A DNA stretch of 64,000 nucleotides. Origin: Clostridia bacterium. Its GTDB lineage: Bacteria; Bacillota; Clostridia; Oscillospirales; CAG-272. The stretch is taken from contig JAFUIQ010000011.1 in NCBI GenBank assembly GCA_017468385.1, forward strand, positions 65,622 to 129,621, given 5' to 3'. The stretch's first letter is position 1; every line of letters begins with the position of its first letter. The notes beneath the pieces were generated by a model. It made no database searches. It was not told where the DNA came from and saw nothing but the letters and a program-made list of their open reading frames with translations. The translations under genes and the position numbers were made by a program. Shown here in pieces: positions 24,381 through 33,382 of this stretch.

Positions 24381-25550
24381 TCAGGTATTCTTTGGTTTGG
24401 TGACAATCAGCGCTTTTACGCGCTCACAGAGTTTTTCAAATTCCGGGTGATTGCGAAGAGGATCAAAATCTTTTCTCGTTAGCGCAGCCAAATGTTCGCT
24501 GGGATGCAAACAGGTTCCGGTCATCATACCGTTCATGGTTGTAGTAATAAAAATCATTCGCTCCTTTAAAGCATCCGGATCGTTGTGGACGGTATGCCAA
24601 CTCTCTTTTGCACTCCATTCCATTCCATCGAGAAAACGGCAGGAAGTGGGCAATTGCACCTTGGTTGTGATTTTCATGGTTTCTTCCAACAGATTCACCA
24701 CCGATTCTGCTTTCGCTATTGCTTCGTCCAATTTGCCACCAGCAGCCAGTCGAGCAGCGGATTTGAGTCCCAATTCAATCCGATCCTGTACCCACATATC
24801 CGGTCGGTCATCCTCGGCATCGCAGCGAATGCATGACAGTATCGTTTCCATAAATTGATCAGCCGCTGCTTTATTTTCGCTGCTTTCTCCCCATTTTAAC
24901 AGATTGCTTGGGTAAAGCAGGCCTTCGAAGGCTTTGTATAGTTGATATCTGCGTTCGGGCTCGAATTTTTCCGCGTCCCCGCGACGCAGATATCTTCTGA
25001 ACAGCAACGCACGTTCCGAGCAATCAAAGGAAGTGGTATGCTTTTTCAGAAAATCAGGCAAATGCTCTTCATCCTCAATATCTGCCATGGTTTGAATGGT
25101 GTGGGGATGCATCGGATTACGTTCCAGATACGCTTCCGCCAGCAAGCGCACCTCGGGCAGTATTTTGGGATCACGGAAAGCCCGGTCGTTTCCTTCACTC
25201 CACGGACGCCAGGCGGAGTCGCTGCCCAGATAATTTCTGCGTATGTCACGAAGAAGATGTACAATTTTATCCGCATCATAATCCCGTTTCATACACTCGC
25301 GCCGGAGCTCGTCGAATGTTTTTTCAGCGCGTTTTTCTTTTTCGATCTGCGGCATGCCGAGAAGCTCGTCAACCGACACAGAAAGCACCTCGGCAATGGC
25401 AGGGATCAGTTCCAGATCGGGATAGGTGGTGCCGTTTTCCCAGCGGCTGATCGATTGATACGTTACGCCCAAGCACTCGGCCAGGGCTTCCTGGGTCAGA
25501 TCGTTTTTCTTTCGGAAACGGCGGATATTCTCACCGATAGTCAGTTTCAT
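24381..25550 (-). CDS. XRE-family regulator with a long helical C-terminal domain
   Basis: A 389-residue protein starting at ATG 25550 after AAGGAGGAAATT. Residues 5-65 are a Cro/C1-type helix-turn-helix (IGENIRRFRKKNDLTQEAL, YQSISRWENGTTYPDLELI). The remaining 320 residues are helical with no catalytic motif; repeats of about 35 residues with charged helices suggest a TPR-like ligand or peptide-sensing domain. This layout is common for Clostridial regulators of unknown ligand. It is a single-gene unit with its own promoter and terminator. Targets unknown. Confidence 0.85.
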   Translation of the reverse strand: MKLTIGENIRRFRKKNDLTQEALAECLGVTYQSISRWENGTTYPDLELIPAIAEVLSVSVDELLGMPQIEKEKRAEKTFDELRRECMKRDYDADKIVHLLRDIRRNYLGSDSAWRPWSEGNDRAFRDPKILPEVRLLAEAYLERNPMHPHTIQTMADIEDEEHLPDFLKKHTTSFDCSERALLFRRYLRRGDAEKFEPERRYQLYKAFEGLLYPSNLLKWGESSENKAAADQFMETILSCIRCDAEDDRPDMWVQDRIELGLKSAARLAAGGKLDEAIAKAESVVNLLEETMKITTKVQLPTSCRFLDGMEWSAKESWHTVHNDPDALKERMIFITTTMNGMMTGTCLHPSEHLAALTRKDFDPLRNHPEFEKLCERVKALIVTKPKNT

Positions 25551-25610
25551 AATTTCCTCCTTGTGGGGTTTTCTTCAGCCCTGCAAAGCGTTTTCTCTGT
25601 CGACATCTTT

Positions 25611-25639
25611 ATTTTACAGTAGGGGCAGACGAAAATCAA
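25611..25639 (-). promoter_or_regulatory. Promoter of the XRE regulator gene
   Basis: On the complement, TTGATT (25634-25639), 17 bases, TAAAAT (25611-25616). Confidence 0.8.
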
Positions 25640-25717
25640 TAACGCATTTAGTGAGAAAAATTATCAGTATATGTTAGGTTTTCCCGGGCGATCGTACCCG
25701 CATCCCCACAAGAAAAA

Positions 25718-25742
25718 ACACCACCGAGCGACCCGGTGGTGT
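25718..25742 (-). terminator. Terminator of the beta-helix protein gene
   Basis: On the complement ACACCACCG / CGGTGGTGT, 9-bp stem with a 7-base loop, followed by TTTTTTCTTG. Confidence 0.85.
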
Positions 25743-25758
25743 CTTTGCGTTTATTTCA

Positions 25759-26754
25759 TCAATAGGGGAAGATTCCGTTTTGTACGTGCTTTTTGTAGGT
25801 GTCCTCGCTGACCATGGATTCGGTGACGATCAGCCGATTGAACACGCCGAATCCGCCCTCCTCGCCCGCGTTCAGAACGATGCTCTTCACCTCGGGGAAG
25901 CGGAAGCCGACGCGCAGATTGTCAAACAGGGCATTGAATCGCTTGTCTGCTTTTACGACGGTATGAATACCTCCGCCGGGGCCGTACCAATAGGCGAAGC
26001 ATCCGGTAAACTGGCTGCGGCAGCAGTCTGCCACGCGGAATCCCACGCCGTACTGATCGCTGTAGCAGTAGTAGTACCAGTTGTTGGTGTTTTCATCCCA
26101 GAACGCGCAGGCGTCGGCGTAATCCGAATAGTTCCCGCTGTACAACGGATGCACGTTCTGCAAAGCGTTGCCGCCGGTCTTGATGCGCACGCCCACATGG
26201 GCACGGCAGATGCGCATATTGGTCAGGGTATTGTCCGCGCCCTCGATCAGCACGCCTACAGAATCCTTCGTGCCGGTGCAGGTGATGTTCACGCCGGAAA
26301 TGTCGCTGTCGGAGGAGCCGCTGTTGGCGCCGTGCTTGATATGGATACCCATGATCACGTGCTTGATGGAGGTGTCCCGGATCACGGTTTCCCGGCCGCT
26401 GTCGATGGAGATGCCGTTTGCCACGTTATTGCCGTCCACGATGCCGCCGCTGAAGAAATAATTGCTTCCGTTTTCAAAGATGTTGTTGGCGGGGTGAATG
26501 GCGCCCAGACGGACCATGGCCTCCGGCGAATCCCAATCGGGGGATGCCTGGAACACTGCAAAGGAAGCCAGCTGCAGGGATACGCTTTTCGCCGGATCGG
26601 CGGGGGTGCAGATGGGCTTTCTCAGCCGATACACGCCGTCAGGGAAAAAGATGGTGCGATTGGGGTTTTCGTCAATCAGTTGCTGGATGGCATCCGACGC
26701 ATCCGTGATGCCGTCCCGCGGCACATTGTCCGCCACAAGATATGCTGTGTTCAT
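25759..26754 (-). CDS. Pectate-lyase-like right-handed beta-helix protein
   Basis: A 331-residue protein, ATG 26754 preceded by GGCGGAGGAATCAAAC. The start DGITDASDAIQQLID followed by TIFFPDGVYRL is the standard entry of pectate lyase 3/GH28-like beta-helices, and the middle shows repeated short strands with Asn/Gly turns (ISIDSGRETVIRDTSIKHV, SGVNITCTGTKDSVGVLIEG). There is no signal peptide, so it appears cytoplasmic, which is unusual for a polysaccharide lyase; an intracellular oligosaccharide epimerase or hydrolase is possible. Aromatic clusters (WDENTNNWYYYCY) are present. It ends 54 bases from the flippase gene's stop region and may share that operon. Confidence 0.7.
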   Translation of the reverse strand: MNTAYLVADNVPRDGITDASDAIQQLIDENPNRTIFFPDGVYRLRKPICTPADPAKSVSLQLASFAVFQASPDWDSPEAMVRLGAIHPANNIFENGSNYFFSGGIVDGNNVANGISIDSGRETVIRDTSIKHVIMGIHIKHGANSGSSDSDISGVNITCTGTKDSVGVLIEGADNTLTNMRICRAHVGVRIKTGGNALQNVHPLYSGNYSDYADACAFWDENTNNWYYYCYSDQYGVGFRVADCCRSQFTGCFAYWYGPGGGIHTVVKADKRFNALFDNLRVGFRFPEVKSIVLNAGEEGGFGVFNRLIVTESMVSEDTYKKHVQNGIFPY

Positions 26755-26812
26755 GTTTGATTCCTCCGCCTGTGCGAGTTTTTTCTCATTTTAAAATATG
26801 CCGGGGAGGATG

Positions 26813-28360
26813 TCAAGGGTGCGGCCGCTTTTTATAAAAAAACAGACCGTTTTCTGTGAGGAGCAAACACAGCAAGTACAAAAGGATGACTGCCGCGATC
26901 CGCACACCGCACATTCCGCCCGCGCCGATCAGCGGGACTGACGGGAATCCGGAGAGAAAATGGATGGCGGATGTGGCGAAGATCACGCACAGAAGGGGAC
27001 GGAGCACCCAACTGCCCACCCGGGGGCGCAGTCCCGTCACCTGCAGAAGACGGCTGATGGAGAGCGCGGCGTTCATCAATTCGCAGGAGTACTGCACGAA
27101 AAAGTATCCCGCCAGCCCGAAGCGGGGGATCAGGAGCAGCACAAGGATCAGACAGCAGAAGGAATCGACGATGTTCACACGCATGCAGTACACCTGCTCC
27201 CCCAGCCCCTTCAGCATCGCGTCCACGGCGGTGTCCAGATACATCACGGGGATCAGCGGGGCAATTCGTGCCAGCTGCAGCGCCGCATCGGTGCCGGGAT
27301 AGAGGGCGGTGCCCAGATCGTAAGCGAAGCTGAGGAAGATGCCCGCCGTGCCGATGGCGAACAGCAGGGAAGTGCGCATGACCTTTCCCGCGATGGCGCG
27401 GATTTTGTCCGTTTCGCCCCGGGCCTGGAATTCGGTGAATTCCGGTATCAGCAATCCCGCAAAGGCGCCCAGCACCGCCGAGGGGAAAAAGATCAGCGGA
27501 TACACCATCCCATGCAGAACGCCGTAGGAGGCCAGGGCGGACGAGGCGGATGCGCCGTTCTTCCGGAATCCCCACGGGATGGCCAGATGCTCCGCCGTCA
27601 GCAGGCCCTGCCGGGCATAGGCTCCCACCGCCACGGGAAAGGCGGTGTGGAACACCTGCGAAAAGGCTGACGGGATCGAATGGGAATCCCCCCGCCTCCG
27701 GCGGAGACTGTCCCGCAGATACAATAGCAGGGACGTGATCATGGATGCCCCCTCCGAGAGAGCAGCCCCGCCCACCACGGCCAGACAGGCGTATTCGATC
27801 CCCGCCGGGGCAAACAGAAGCAGGGCCGATGCGGTGAGGCTGATCTTCACAAACTGCTCCAGCACGGATACGAGGGCGTTTTTGTACACGCGGCGTACCC
27901 CCGTAAAGTATCCCGCCAGGGCGGAGGAGAGGGATATGGCGGGCAAACTGCCGGCCAGCACCCGCAAAGAGGGGATCGTCCGAGTGTCTCCCAGCAGATG
28001 GATGCCGATCGCCTCCGAGGCGGAAAACAGGATCAGGGCGGCACCGATCCCGAACAGAAGACTGTAGGCGATGCACCCCCGCATCACCCGCCGCAGCCGG
28101 GCGGATCCGTGGGCAAAATCTTCCACTTCGCTTTCGCTGAGGGCGCGGGCGGTCAATCGCACTGCCGCCAGATTGACGCCGGATGTAGCCACGGTGACGG
28201 ACAGGCCGTATACGCTCATCACCAGCGTCACGAGGCCCATGCCCTCTGCCCCCACCTTGGCGGATACATAGGTGTTGAAGCTGACGGTAACAAACCGCAG
28301 AAACAGTTGCACGCCCGCCAGGAGCGCGGCGTTTCGGAAAAAACGTTGGCCGTTTCGCAT
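26813..28360 (-). CDS. SpoVB-like polysaccharide/lipid flippase (MVF/MATE superfamily)
   Basis: A 515-residue protein. ATG 28360 follows GGGAGAAGGATCACCACCC, and the long upstream frame lacks hydrophobic or conserved content. About 14 membrane helices; starts RFFRNAALLAGVQLFLRFVT, the usual beginning of Stage V sporulation protein B and related flippases, with AKVGAEGMGLVTLVMSVY near residue 35. Family members move lipid-linked cell-wall or polysaccharide precursors across the membrane. In spore formers a SpoVB paralogue acts in cortex synthesis, but paralogues are frequent, so I do not give the gene symbol. Downstream on the same strand is the beta-helix protein. Confidence 0.8.
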   Translation of the reverse strand: MRNGQRFFRNAALLAGVQLFLRFVTVSFNTYVSAKVGAEGMGLVTLVMSVYGLSVTVATSGVNLAAVRLTARALSESEVEDFAHGSARLRRVMRGCIAYSLLFGIGAALILFSASEAIGIHLLGDTRTIPSLRVLAGSLPAISLSSALAGYFTGVRRVYKNALVSVLEQFVKISLTASALLLFAPAGIEYACLAVVGGAALSEGASMITSLLLYLRDSLRRRRGDSHSIPSAFSQVFHTAFPVAVGAYARQGLLTAEHLAIPWGFRKNGASASSALASYGVLHGMVYPLIFFPSAVLGAFAGLLIPEFTEFQARGETDKIRAIAGKVMRTSLLFAIGTAGIFLSFAYDLGTALYPGTDAALQLARIAPLIPVMYLDTAVDAMLKGLGEQVYCMRVNIVDSFCCLILVLLLIPRFGLAGYFFVQYSCELMNAALSISRLLQVTGLRPRVGSWVLRPLLCVIFATSAIHFLSGFPSVPLIGAGGMCGVRIAAVILLYLLCLLLTENGLFFYKKRPHP

Positions 28361-28476
28361 GGGTGGTGATCCTTCTCCCTGATGAATTGTTTCGGTAATG
28401 TGTATGGCGGAGGCGGTTTTTCTATGCATCGGCGGCGGTCGGTGCAGGATTTTGGGGGAATCTTTCACTTCGGCTA

Positions 28477-28505
28477 TTGCAATCGGGGGCACTTCTTGGT
28501 AAAAT
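28477..28505 (+). promoter_or_regulatory. Promoter of the deaminase-rimI-tsaD unit
   Basis: TTGCAA (28477-28482), 17 bases, TAAAAT (28500-28505), 34 bases before ATG 28540. Confidence 0.75.
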
Positions 28506-28539
28506 AAAATAAGAGATTTTTTGTCCGGGAGAATATATA

Positions 28540-29028
28540 ATGGAAAGAGTTTCCAAGGAAAATTATTATCTGGATATTGCACAGACCGTGGCGGAGCGCA
28601 GCACCTGTCTTCGCCGCTGCTACGGTGCGATCATTGTAAAGGATGACACCATTGTGTCCACCGGCTACAACGGTGCTCCCCGTGGCCGCAAGAACTGCAG
28701 CGACCTGGGATACTGTATGCGGGAGAAATTGCAGATCCCCCGCGGGGAGCGGTATGAGATGTGCCGGTCCCTCCACTCGGAGGCCAATGCCATTATTGCC
28801 GCCGCCCGGGAGCGGATGCTGGGCGCCACGCTGTACATGTGCTGCATCGATCCCGCGACCCATGCGGTGGTGGGCGGCACCTGCTCCTGCGCTATGTGCA
28901 AGCGAATGATCATCAACGCGGGCATTGAGACCGTGGTGGTCCGGGAAGATAAGGATACCTACACCGTGTATCCCGTGCAGGATTGGATCGAGAACGACGA
29001 CAGCCTGAGTGGCGAGTTCGGGTATTGA
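28540..29028 (+). CDS. dCMP deaminase family protein (ComEB-like)
   Basis: A 162-residue zinc deaminase that should convert dCMP to dUMP for thymidylate synthesis. Zinc and catalytic motifs are present: HSEANAI (His ligand with catalytic Glu) and the Cys pair in CSCAMCKRMI. STCLRRCYGAIIVKDDTIVSTGYNGAPRG is split here as the usual N-terminal block SEKNYYLDIA-like start and GYNGAPRG substrate loop. GGGAG precedes the ATG by about eight bases. It is the first gene of a unit including a lipoprotein, rimI and tsaD. Confidence 0.88.
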   Translation: MERVSKENYYLDIAQTVAERSTCLRRCYGAIIVKDDTIVSTGYNGAPRGRKNCSDLGYCMREKLQIPRGERYEMCRSLHSEANAIIAAARERMLGATLYMCCIDPATHAVVGGTCSCAMCKRMIINAGIETVVVREDKDTYTVYPVQDWIENDDSLSGEFGY

Positions 29029-29038
29029 GGCGGTATAT

Positions 29039-29659
29039 ATGCGGAAAACAGCCCTGCTTCTTGCCTTGCTTCTGTGCGCCTCCCTGCTTGTTTCCTGCGG
29101 GGATTCTCTGGCATCCTTCCAATACAAAAACGGAAAATACGCCGTGGGTAAGGATGTGTACCTTCCTGCGGATCTGATCTACGAGCCCACCTATGTGGGG
29201 GAGGCATACGCCTTTTATAAGCGCGGCAACATCACATTGTATCGGATCGGGGACAACGATCCCTCCCTTTGGCTGACGGAGGAATACGTCAGCGGCATGA
29301 CCACGGTGTTCCACGCGGAGTCCATCACCCTGCCCACCCTTGCCGATTTGGATGCGGAGAAGGTGATCGTGTGCCGGCCCGGGGAGATTACGGTTGCGCT
29401 GTTTGATATCACGGACAAAGAGACCATCCGCACCCTGACGAATCTGTACGAACAGGGGGAGGAGGCAGACATGCCCCTCACCGATGCGGATGTGGAATAT
29501 GAATTGAAATTTTATTCTCCCGATTGGCCCCAGATCTATATGAATCTGTCCTGCCTGCAGTACGGGGAGGATATGTATCTGTATGATAACGCCGCCCACC
29601 GGGGCGTCGCCCTGGGCGATCTGTTGGACGGATATTTTGCGGACGGGGCACAGCCGTGA
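29039..29659 (+). CDS. Lipoprotein of unknown function
   Basis: A 206-residue protein. ATG 29039 follows GAGGCGG at six bases and opens a lipoprotein signal: MRKTALLLALLLCASLLVSC, with lipobox LVSC and Cys at residue 20. The mature part is acidic and strand-rich (GKYAVGKDVYLPADLIYE, LYRIGDNDPSLWLTEEYV) and suggests a small beta-sheet domain facing the outside. No recognised family. It lies 10 bases behind the deaminase gene and overlaps rimI (TGATG), so it is translated with a tRNA-modification cluster by position alone. Confidence 0.7.
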   Translation: MRKTALLLALLLCASLLVSCGDSLASFQYKNGKYAVGKDVYLPADLIYEPTYVGEAYAFYKRGNITLYRIGDNDPSLWLTEEYVSGMTTVFHAESITLPTLADLDAEKVIVCRPGEITVALFDITDKETIRTLTNLYEQGEEADMPLTDADVEYELKFYSPDWPQIYMNLSCLQYGEDMYLYDNAAHRGVALGDLLDGYFADGAQP

Positions 29660-30123
29660 TGGAGTATCGGATCGTACCGCTGTGCGGAGCGCTTACGGAG
29701 GCGGCCGCCCGGATGGAATCGGAATGCTTCGGGGAGGAAATCACCGCCGAAGCCCTGTCCCGCTTTGCGGATGCGCCGGCCAATCACTATTTCTGCGCAG
29801 TGGGGGCGGACGGAGATCTGCTGGGCTACGGGGGCATATCCCTGGTGGCCGATGAGGCGGAGATCATCACGGTGGCCGTGTCGCCGGTGTATCGCCGCCG
29901 GGGCATCGCCCGCGCTTTGATGGAGCATATGCTTCGCCTGGCGGCGGATGCGGGTGCCGCGGTGTATCTGGAGGTCCGCGCCTCCAATATTCCAGCCAGA
30001 GAATTGTATCGTGTCCTCGGCTTCGCCGAAACGGGCATGCGGAAAAATTACTATAGCGCACCGCGGGAGGATGCGGTCCTTATGATGCGTCCCGCCGGTG
30101 CTCAGGAGACATTGTTATGCTGA
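29659..30123 (+). CDS. rimI: RimI-type ribosomal-protein-alanine N-acetyltransferase
   Basis: A 154-residue GNAT. ATG 29659 shares its A with the previous TGA (TGATG); a GTG at 29656 is an alternative start. The acetyl-CoA loop is VYRRRGIARALMEHML, and the C-terminal strand block (ASNIPARELYRVLGFAETG) is the RimI hallmark ending in the usual YYSAPREDAVLM. It acetylates the N-terminus of ribosomal protein S18 in known members. rimI next to tsaD is a common bacterial arrangement; the usual upstream tsaE and tsaB genes are not here. It overlaps tsaD by seven bases. Confidence 0.88.
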   Translation: MEYRIVPLCGALTEAAARMESECFGEEITAEALSRFADAPANHYFCAVGADGDLLGYGGISLVADEAEIITVAVSPVYRRRGIARALMEHMLRLAADAGAAVYLEVRASNIPARELYRVLGFAETGMRKNYYSAPREDAVLMMRPAGAQETLLC

Positions 30124-31175
30124 TTCTTGCCATTGAAAGTTCCTGCGATGAAACGGCTGCTGCCGTTGTGGAGATGGAACAGGGCCTGCGCCGAATCCGC
30201 TCCTCGGTGGTGGCGTCGCAGGTGGATGTACATGCCCTGTATGGCGGCGTGGTGCCGGAAATCGCCAGCCGGGCTCATATTGAAGCCATCTCCGGGGTGG
30301 TGAGCCGTGCCCTGACCGAGGCGGAGATGACCATGGAGGATATCGACGCCATCGGCGTTACCTATGCTCCGGGCCTGATCGGATCCCTGCTGGTGGGCGT
30401 CAGCTTCGCCAAAGGATTGGCTTTCGCCCACGGCAAGCCGCTGGTGGGCGTGAATCACATCAAGGGCCACGCGGCCGCGGCCTATCTGACGGATGAGACG
30501 CTGGAAGCGCCCTTCTGCGCGCTGATCGTGTCCGGTGGACACACCTCTTTGTACGATGTGACGTGCCCCACCTCCTTTGTGGAGATCGGCGGCACAAGAG
30601 ACGATGCGGCCGGTGAGGCTTTTGATAAAGTGGGCCGCGTGATGGGACTGCCTTATCCCGGCGGTGCCGCCATGGATCGGCTGGCCACGGCGGGATTTGC
30701 CAACGGACGGGGGGAGATGTTCCGCTTTCCGTCCCCGGCCGTCCATGACGAATCCTATGATTATTCCTTCAGCGGGCTGAAAACCGCTGTTATCAATCAG
30801 ATCCATACCATCCGCCAGCGGTTGAATCTGGGGGACGATGGAGAACTGCCGGAGGATATCCGGGAGGGCATTGCCGCTTCCTTCACCCGTGCCGTGGTGG
30901 ATGGGGTGACGGCCAAACTGCGCCGCGCCATCACGGAAAAGAAGATCCGCCGCCTGGTTCTGGCGGGGGGCGTGGCCGCCAATTCCCATTTGCGTGCGGC
31001 GGTGGAATCGGTGGCGAAGGAGATGGGCGTAACCCTCACGGTGCCGCCGCTTTCCCTGTGCGGAGACAATGCCGCCATGATCGGTGCTCAGGCCTATTTT
31101 GAGGTTTTGGCGGGGAATTTTGCTGACGAATCCCTGAACGCATACGCTTCCGATGAGGAGGCGGCGTTCGTTTAA
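30117..31175 (+). CDS. tsaD: tRNA threonylcarbamoyladenosine transferase TsaD
   Basis: A 352-residue protein of the ASKHA fold. It transfers the threonylcarbamoyl group to A37 of tRNAs that read ANN codons, with TsaB and TsaE. Hallmarks: LAIESSCDETAAAVV at the start, the metal-binding HIKGHAAAA, VSGGHTSLYDV, FDKVGRVMGLPYPGG and the ATP-site LAGGVAANSHLR. A GGAGACATTGTT sequence precedes the ATG, which lies within the end of rimI. No tsaB or tsaE is in the window, so they must be elsewhere. Confidence 0.96.
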   Translation: MLILAIESSCDETAAAVVEMEQGLRRIRSSVVASQVDVHALYGGVVPEIASRAHIEAISGVVSRALTEAEMTMEDIDAIGVTYAPGLIGSLLVGVSFAKGLAFAHGKPLVGVNHIKGHAAAAYLTDETLEAPFCALIVSGGHTSLYDVTCPTSFVEIGGTRDDAAGEAFDKVGRVMGLPYPGGAAMDRLATAGFANGRGEMFRFPSPAVHDESYDYSFSGLKTAVINQIHTIRQRLNLGDDGELPEDIREGIAASFTRAVVDGVTAKLRRAITEKKIRRLVLAGGVAANSHLRAAVESVAKEMGVTLTVPPLSLCGDNAAMIGAQAYFEVLAGNFADESLNAYASDEEAAFV

Positions 31176-31254
31176 ATCCTGCCTAAATCGGCGCATGCCG
31201 AAAGTGGCGAAATGCCATGACACGTGCCAAATATCAACAGGGTTTTCAACAACT

Positions 31255-31330
31255 TGTGGAAAACTTGGTGTAAATCTCGGAAAACAGCCCCTTTTTCCGC
31301 CGCCGGGCTGTGGGAAACTTCTGTGGAAAC
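31255..31330. promoter_or_regulatory. Cluster of DnaA-box-like sequences
   Basis: Three near-matches to the DnaA box (TGTGGATAA on this strand): TGTGGAAAA (31255-31263), TGTGGGAAA (31309-31317) and TGTGGAAAC (31322-31330). They lie in the 209-base gap before the DnaD-like gene. Each has one to three mismatches, so chance is possible. Confidence 0.35.
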
Positions 31331-31384
31331 CGGCGGAATGTGTTTTTGCTCCCCAAAATTCGAAGAAAATTGTGGTTTTTTGTT

Positions 31385-32374
31385 ATGCGTTTGACGAAAA
31401 TAAAGATTACTCCCCGATACGGAAGCCGCGTGGCGGTGGTCCCGGTGCCGGAGGATGCATCCCTGTGGAAAAACGCCACCCGCGATCAGCTGGCGCTGTT
31501 GCTTGTGCTGATGGCGGAGGGGGAGTGCACGCCCGATGTGCTGTCGGAGAGAAGCGGCGTTCTGAAAAAGAATATGGACGAGGCCCTTGCCTATTGGGTG
31601 GATGCGGGCGTGATCGCCGTGGAGGGAATGCGTCCCACTGCCGCCAAGGGATCGGGATACCGGGGCGTGGTCAGAAAGACGCCCGAGCGGGCGGCGGAAC
31701 TGCCCCACTACAATACGGATGAGGCGGCCCGCTATCTGGAGAAGCACCCCTCCGCCTCCAATCTGATCGACTGCTGTCAGCAGGAGTTGGGGAAGATTTT
31801 CAACACCTCCGAGGCGGAGATTATCATCGGCCTTTTGGATTATCTGTCTTTGGATCCGGAGTACATACTGCTTCTGTTCGCCCATTGCGCTAAGCGGGAA
31901 TTGAAATCCCTCCGTTATATCGAGAAGATGGCCATCACCCTGCACGACGCGGGCATCGTCACCTACGATCAGCTGGATCAGCATCTGAAGAAGGTGGATC
32001 GGGCCAACAGCGCGGAGCATGCTTTGCGGGATCTGTTCGGCATCGGCAAGCGGGCCCTCATCAAGCGGGAGCGGGAGGCCTTCTTCCGCTGGATCTCCGA
32101 GTGGGAGATGCCGCTGGATGTGATCGAGCGGGCTTACGAGATCACGGTGGGATCTACCAAGGAGCCCTCCGTGCCGTACACCAATGCCATCCTGGAAAAA
32201 TGGCACGCCAAGGGACTGAAAACCCTGGCCGATGTGGAAGCGGAGGAGGCGGCGAAATCCCCGGCTACCCCCAAGCCTGCCATGGGCAATTTTGATACGG
32301 ACGATTTCTTTGAGGCGGCCCTCAGCCGCTCCTATGATGTGACACAGGAGGACAACCATGGCGTTCAATCGTGA
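31385..32374 (+). CDS. DnaD-like replication initiation/primosome protein
   Basis: A 329-residue protein. Start ATG 31385 (MRLTKIKITPRYG) has no clear ribosome site, so the start is uncertain. Residues 60-110 resemble a DnaD N-terminal winged helix (DVLSERSGVLKKNMDEALAY), and the C-terminal part is a DnaB/DnaD_2-type domain ending IERAYEITVGSTKEPSVPYT and ILEKWHAKGLKT, the YxxxI-like motif region that binds ssDNA in known proteins. It should help load the replicative helicase. The coding end overlaps the DnaI-like gene (17 bases), and the two together are the typical primosome pair. Confidence 0.8.
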   Translation: MRLTKIKITPRYGSRVAVVPVPEDASLWKNATRDQLALLLVLMAEGECTPDVLSERSGVLKKNMDEALAYWVDAGVIAVEGMRPTAAKGSGYRGVVRKTPERAAELPHYNTDEAARYLEKHPSASNLIDCCQQELGKIFNTSEAEIIIGLLDYLSLDPEYILLLFAHCAKRELKSLRYIEKMAITLHDAGIVTYDQLDQHLKKVDRANSAEHALRDLFGIGKRALIKREREAFFRWISEWEMPLDVIERAYEITVGSTKEPSVPYTNAILEKWHAKGLKTLADVEAEEAAKSPATPKPAMGNFDTDDFFEAALSRSYDVTQEDNHGVQS

Positions 32375-33320
32375 GAATATTGCCCGCGTGCGGGAGGAAT
32401 TTGTCACCCGCCGGGCGCAGGCCGCCGAGGAAAGTGAGCGCAAAAAGCTGGAAGTGTACCGACACATCCCCGCCGCGGCGGATCTGGATCGGCAGATTGC
32501 GTCGGTGGGGGCCCGCGTGATGGCGGCGGCGCTGAAAGGCGGCGACGTGGCGGACGCGGTGGAGAAAATGCGGGAGGAGAATCAGGAACTGCGCCGGCAG
32601 CGTGCCGCGCTTCTGACGCAGAACGGATACCCGGCGGACTACACCGATATCCGCTACCGCTGTGAGACTTGCGGCGATACGGGCTTTGTGGGCACGAGAA
32701 TGTGCCATTGCATGCGGGAAGAGCTGGTGCTGGCCGGATACGAAAGCTCCGGCATCGGCCGACTGATGCAGACACAGAGCTTTGAGAGCTTTTCCCTGGA
32801 TTACTACCCCGCCGCGGATCGGACGGGGATGGAGGCCAATCTCCGCACCCTGCGGGAATTTGCCCATCGGTTTGATACGCATCGCGGCGAGAATTATCTT
32901 TTGATCGGCGGCACGGGCCTGGGTAAGACCCATCTGTCCACCGCAGTGGCGCGGGGCGTCATCGATTCCGGATTCGATGTGGTCTACGACACGGCCCAGG
33001 GCGTATTTTCCGCCTTTGAGGCGGCCCAGTTCGGTCGGGATCAGGATGCGGGCGAGGAAAAATATCTGCGGTGTGAGTTGCTCATCATGGACGATCTGGG
33101 AACAGAGTTGACCAACAACTTCACCGTGTCCTGCCTGTACAATATCATCAATACCCGCCTGAACAATCGCCTGTCCACGATCATCAACACCAATCTTACC
33201 CACAGCGAATTGCGCACAAGATATGCGGACCGCATCACCAGCCGCCTGTTCGGCGAGTTCCGTCCGTTGCTGTTTTCCGGCAGCGATATCCGCCGGGAGA
33301 AACTGAAGCGGGGAAACTGA
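32358..33320 (+). CDS. DnaI/DnaC-like helicase loader ATPase
   Basis: A 320-residue protein starting within the DnaD-like gene after ACACAGGAGGACAACC. N-terminal coiled coil (about 10-90), then a CETCGDTGFVGTRMCHC zinc motif around residues 98-116, and an AAA+ ATPase: Walker A GGTGLGKTHL (about 188), Walker B LLIMDDLGTE, sensor 1 STIINTNLT and the arginine-finger region RYADRITSRLF. DnaI-type proteins load the replicative helicase at origins and restart sites. Coupling to the DnaD-like gene supports this role. Either a DnaC- or DnaI-type name fits. Confidence 0.88.
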   Translation: MAFNRENIARVREEFVTRRAQAAEESERKKLEVYRHIPAAADLDRQIASVGARVMAAALKGGDVADAVEKMREENQELRRQRAALLTQNGYPADYTDIRYRCETCGDTGFVGTRMCHCMREELVLAGYESSGIGRLMQTQSFESFSLDYYPAADRTGMEANLRTLREFAHRFDTHRGENYLLIGGTGLGKTHLSTAVARGVIDSGFDVVYDTAQGVFSAFEAAQFGRDQDAGEEKYLRCELLIMDDLGTELTNNFTVSCLYNIINTRLNNRLSTIINTNLTHSELRTRYADRITSRLFGEFRPLLFSGSDIRREKLKRGN

Positions 33321-33382
33321 CATTTTCTCATATATTCCGAAAAGTTATCATATTCTTCATGGATTATTTTTCCCGATTCCAT

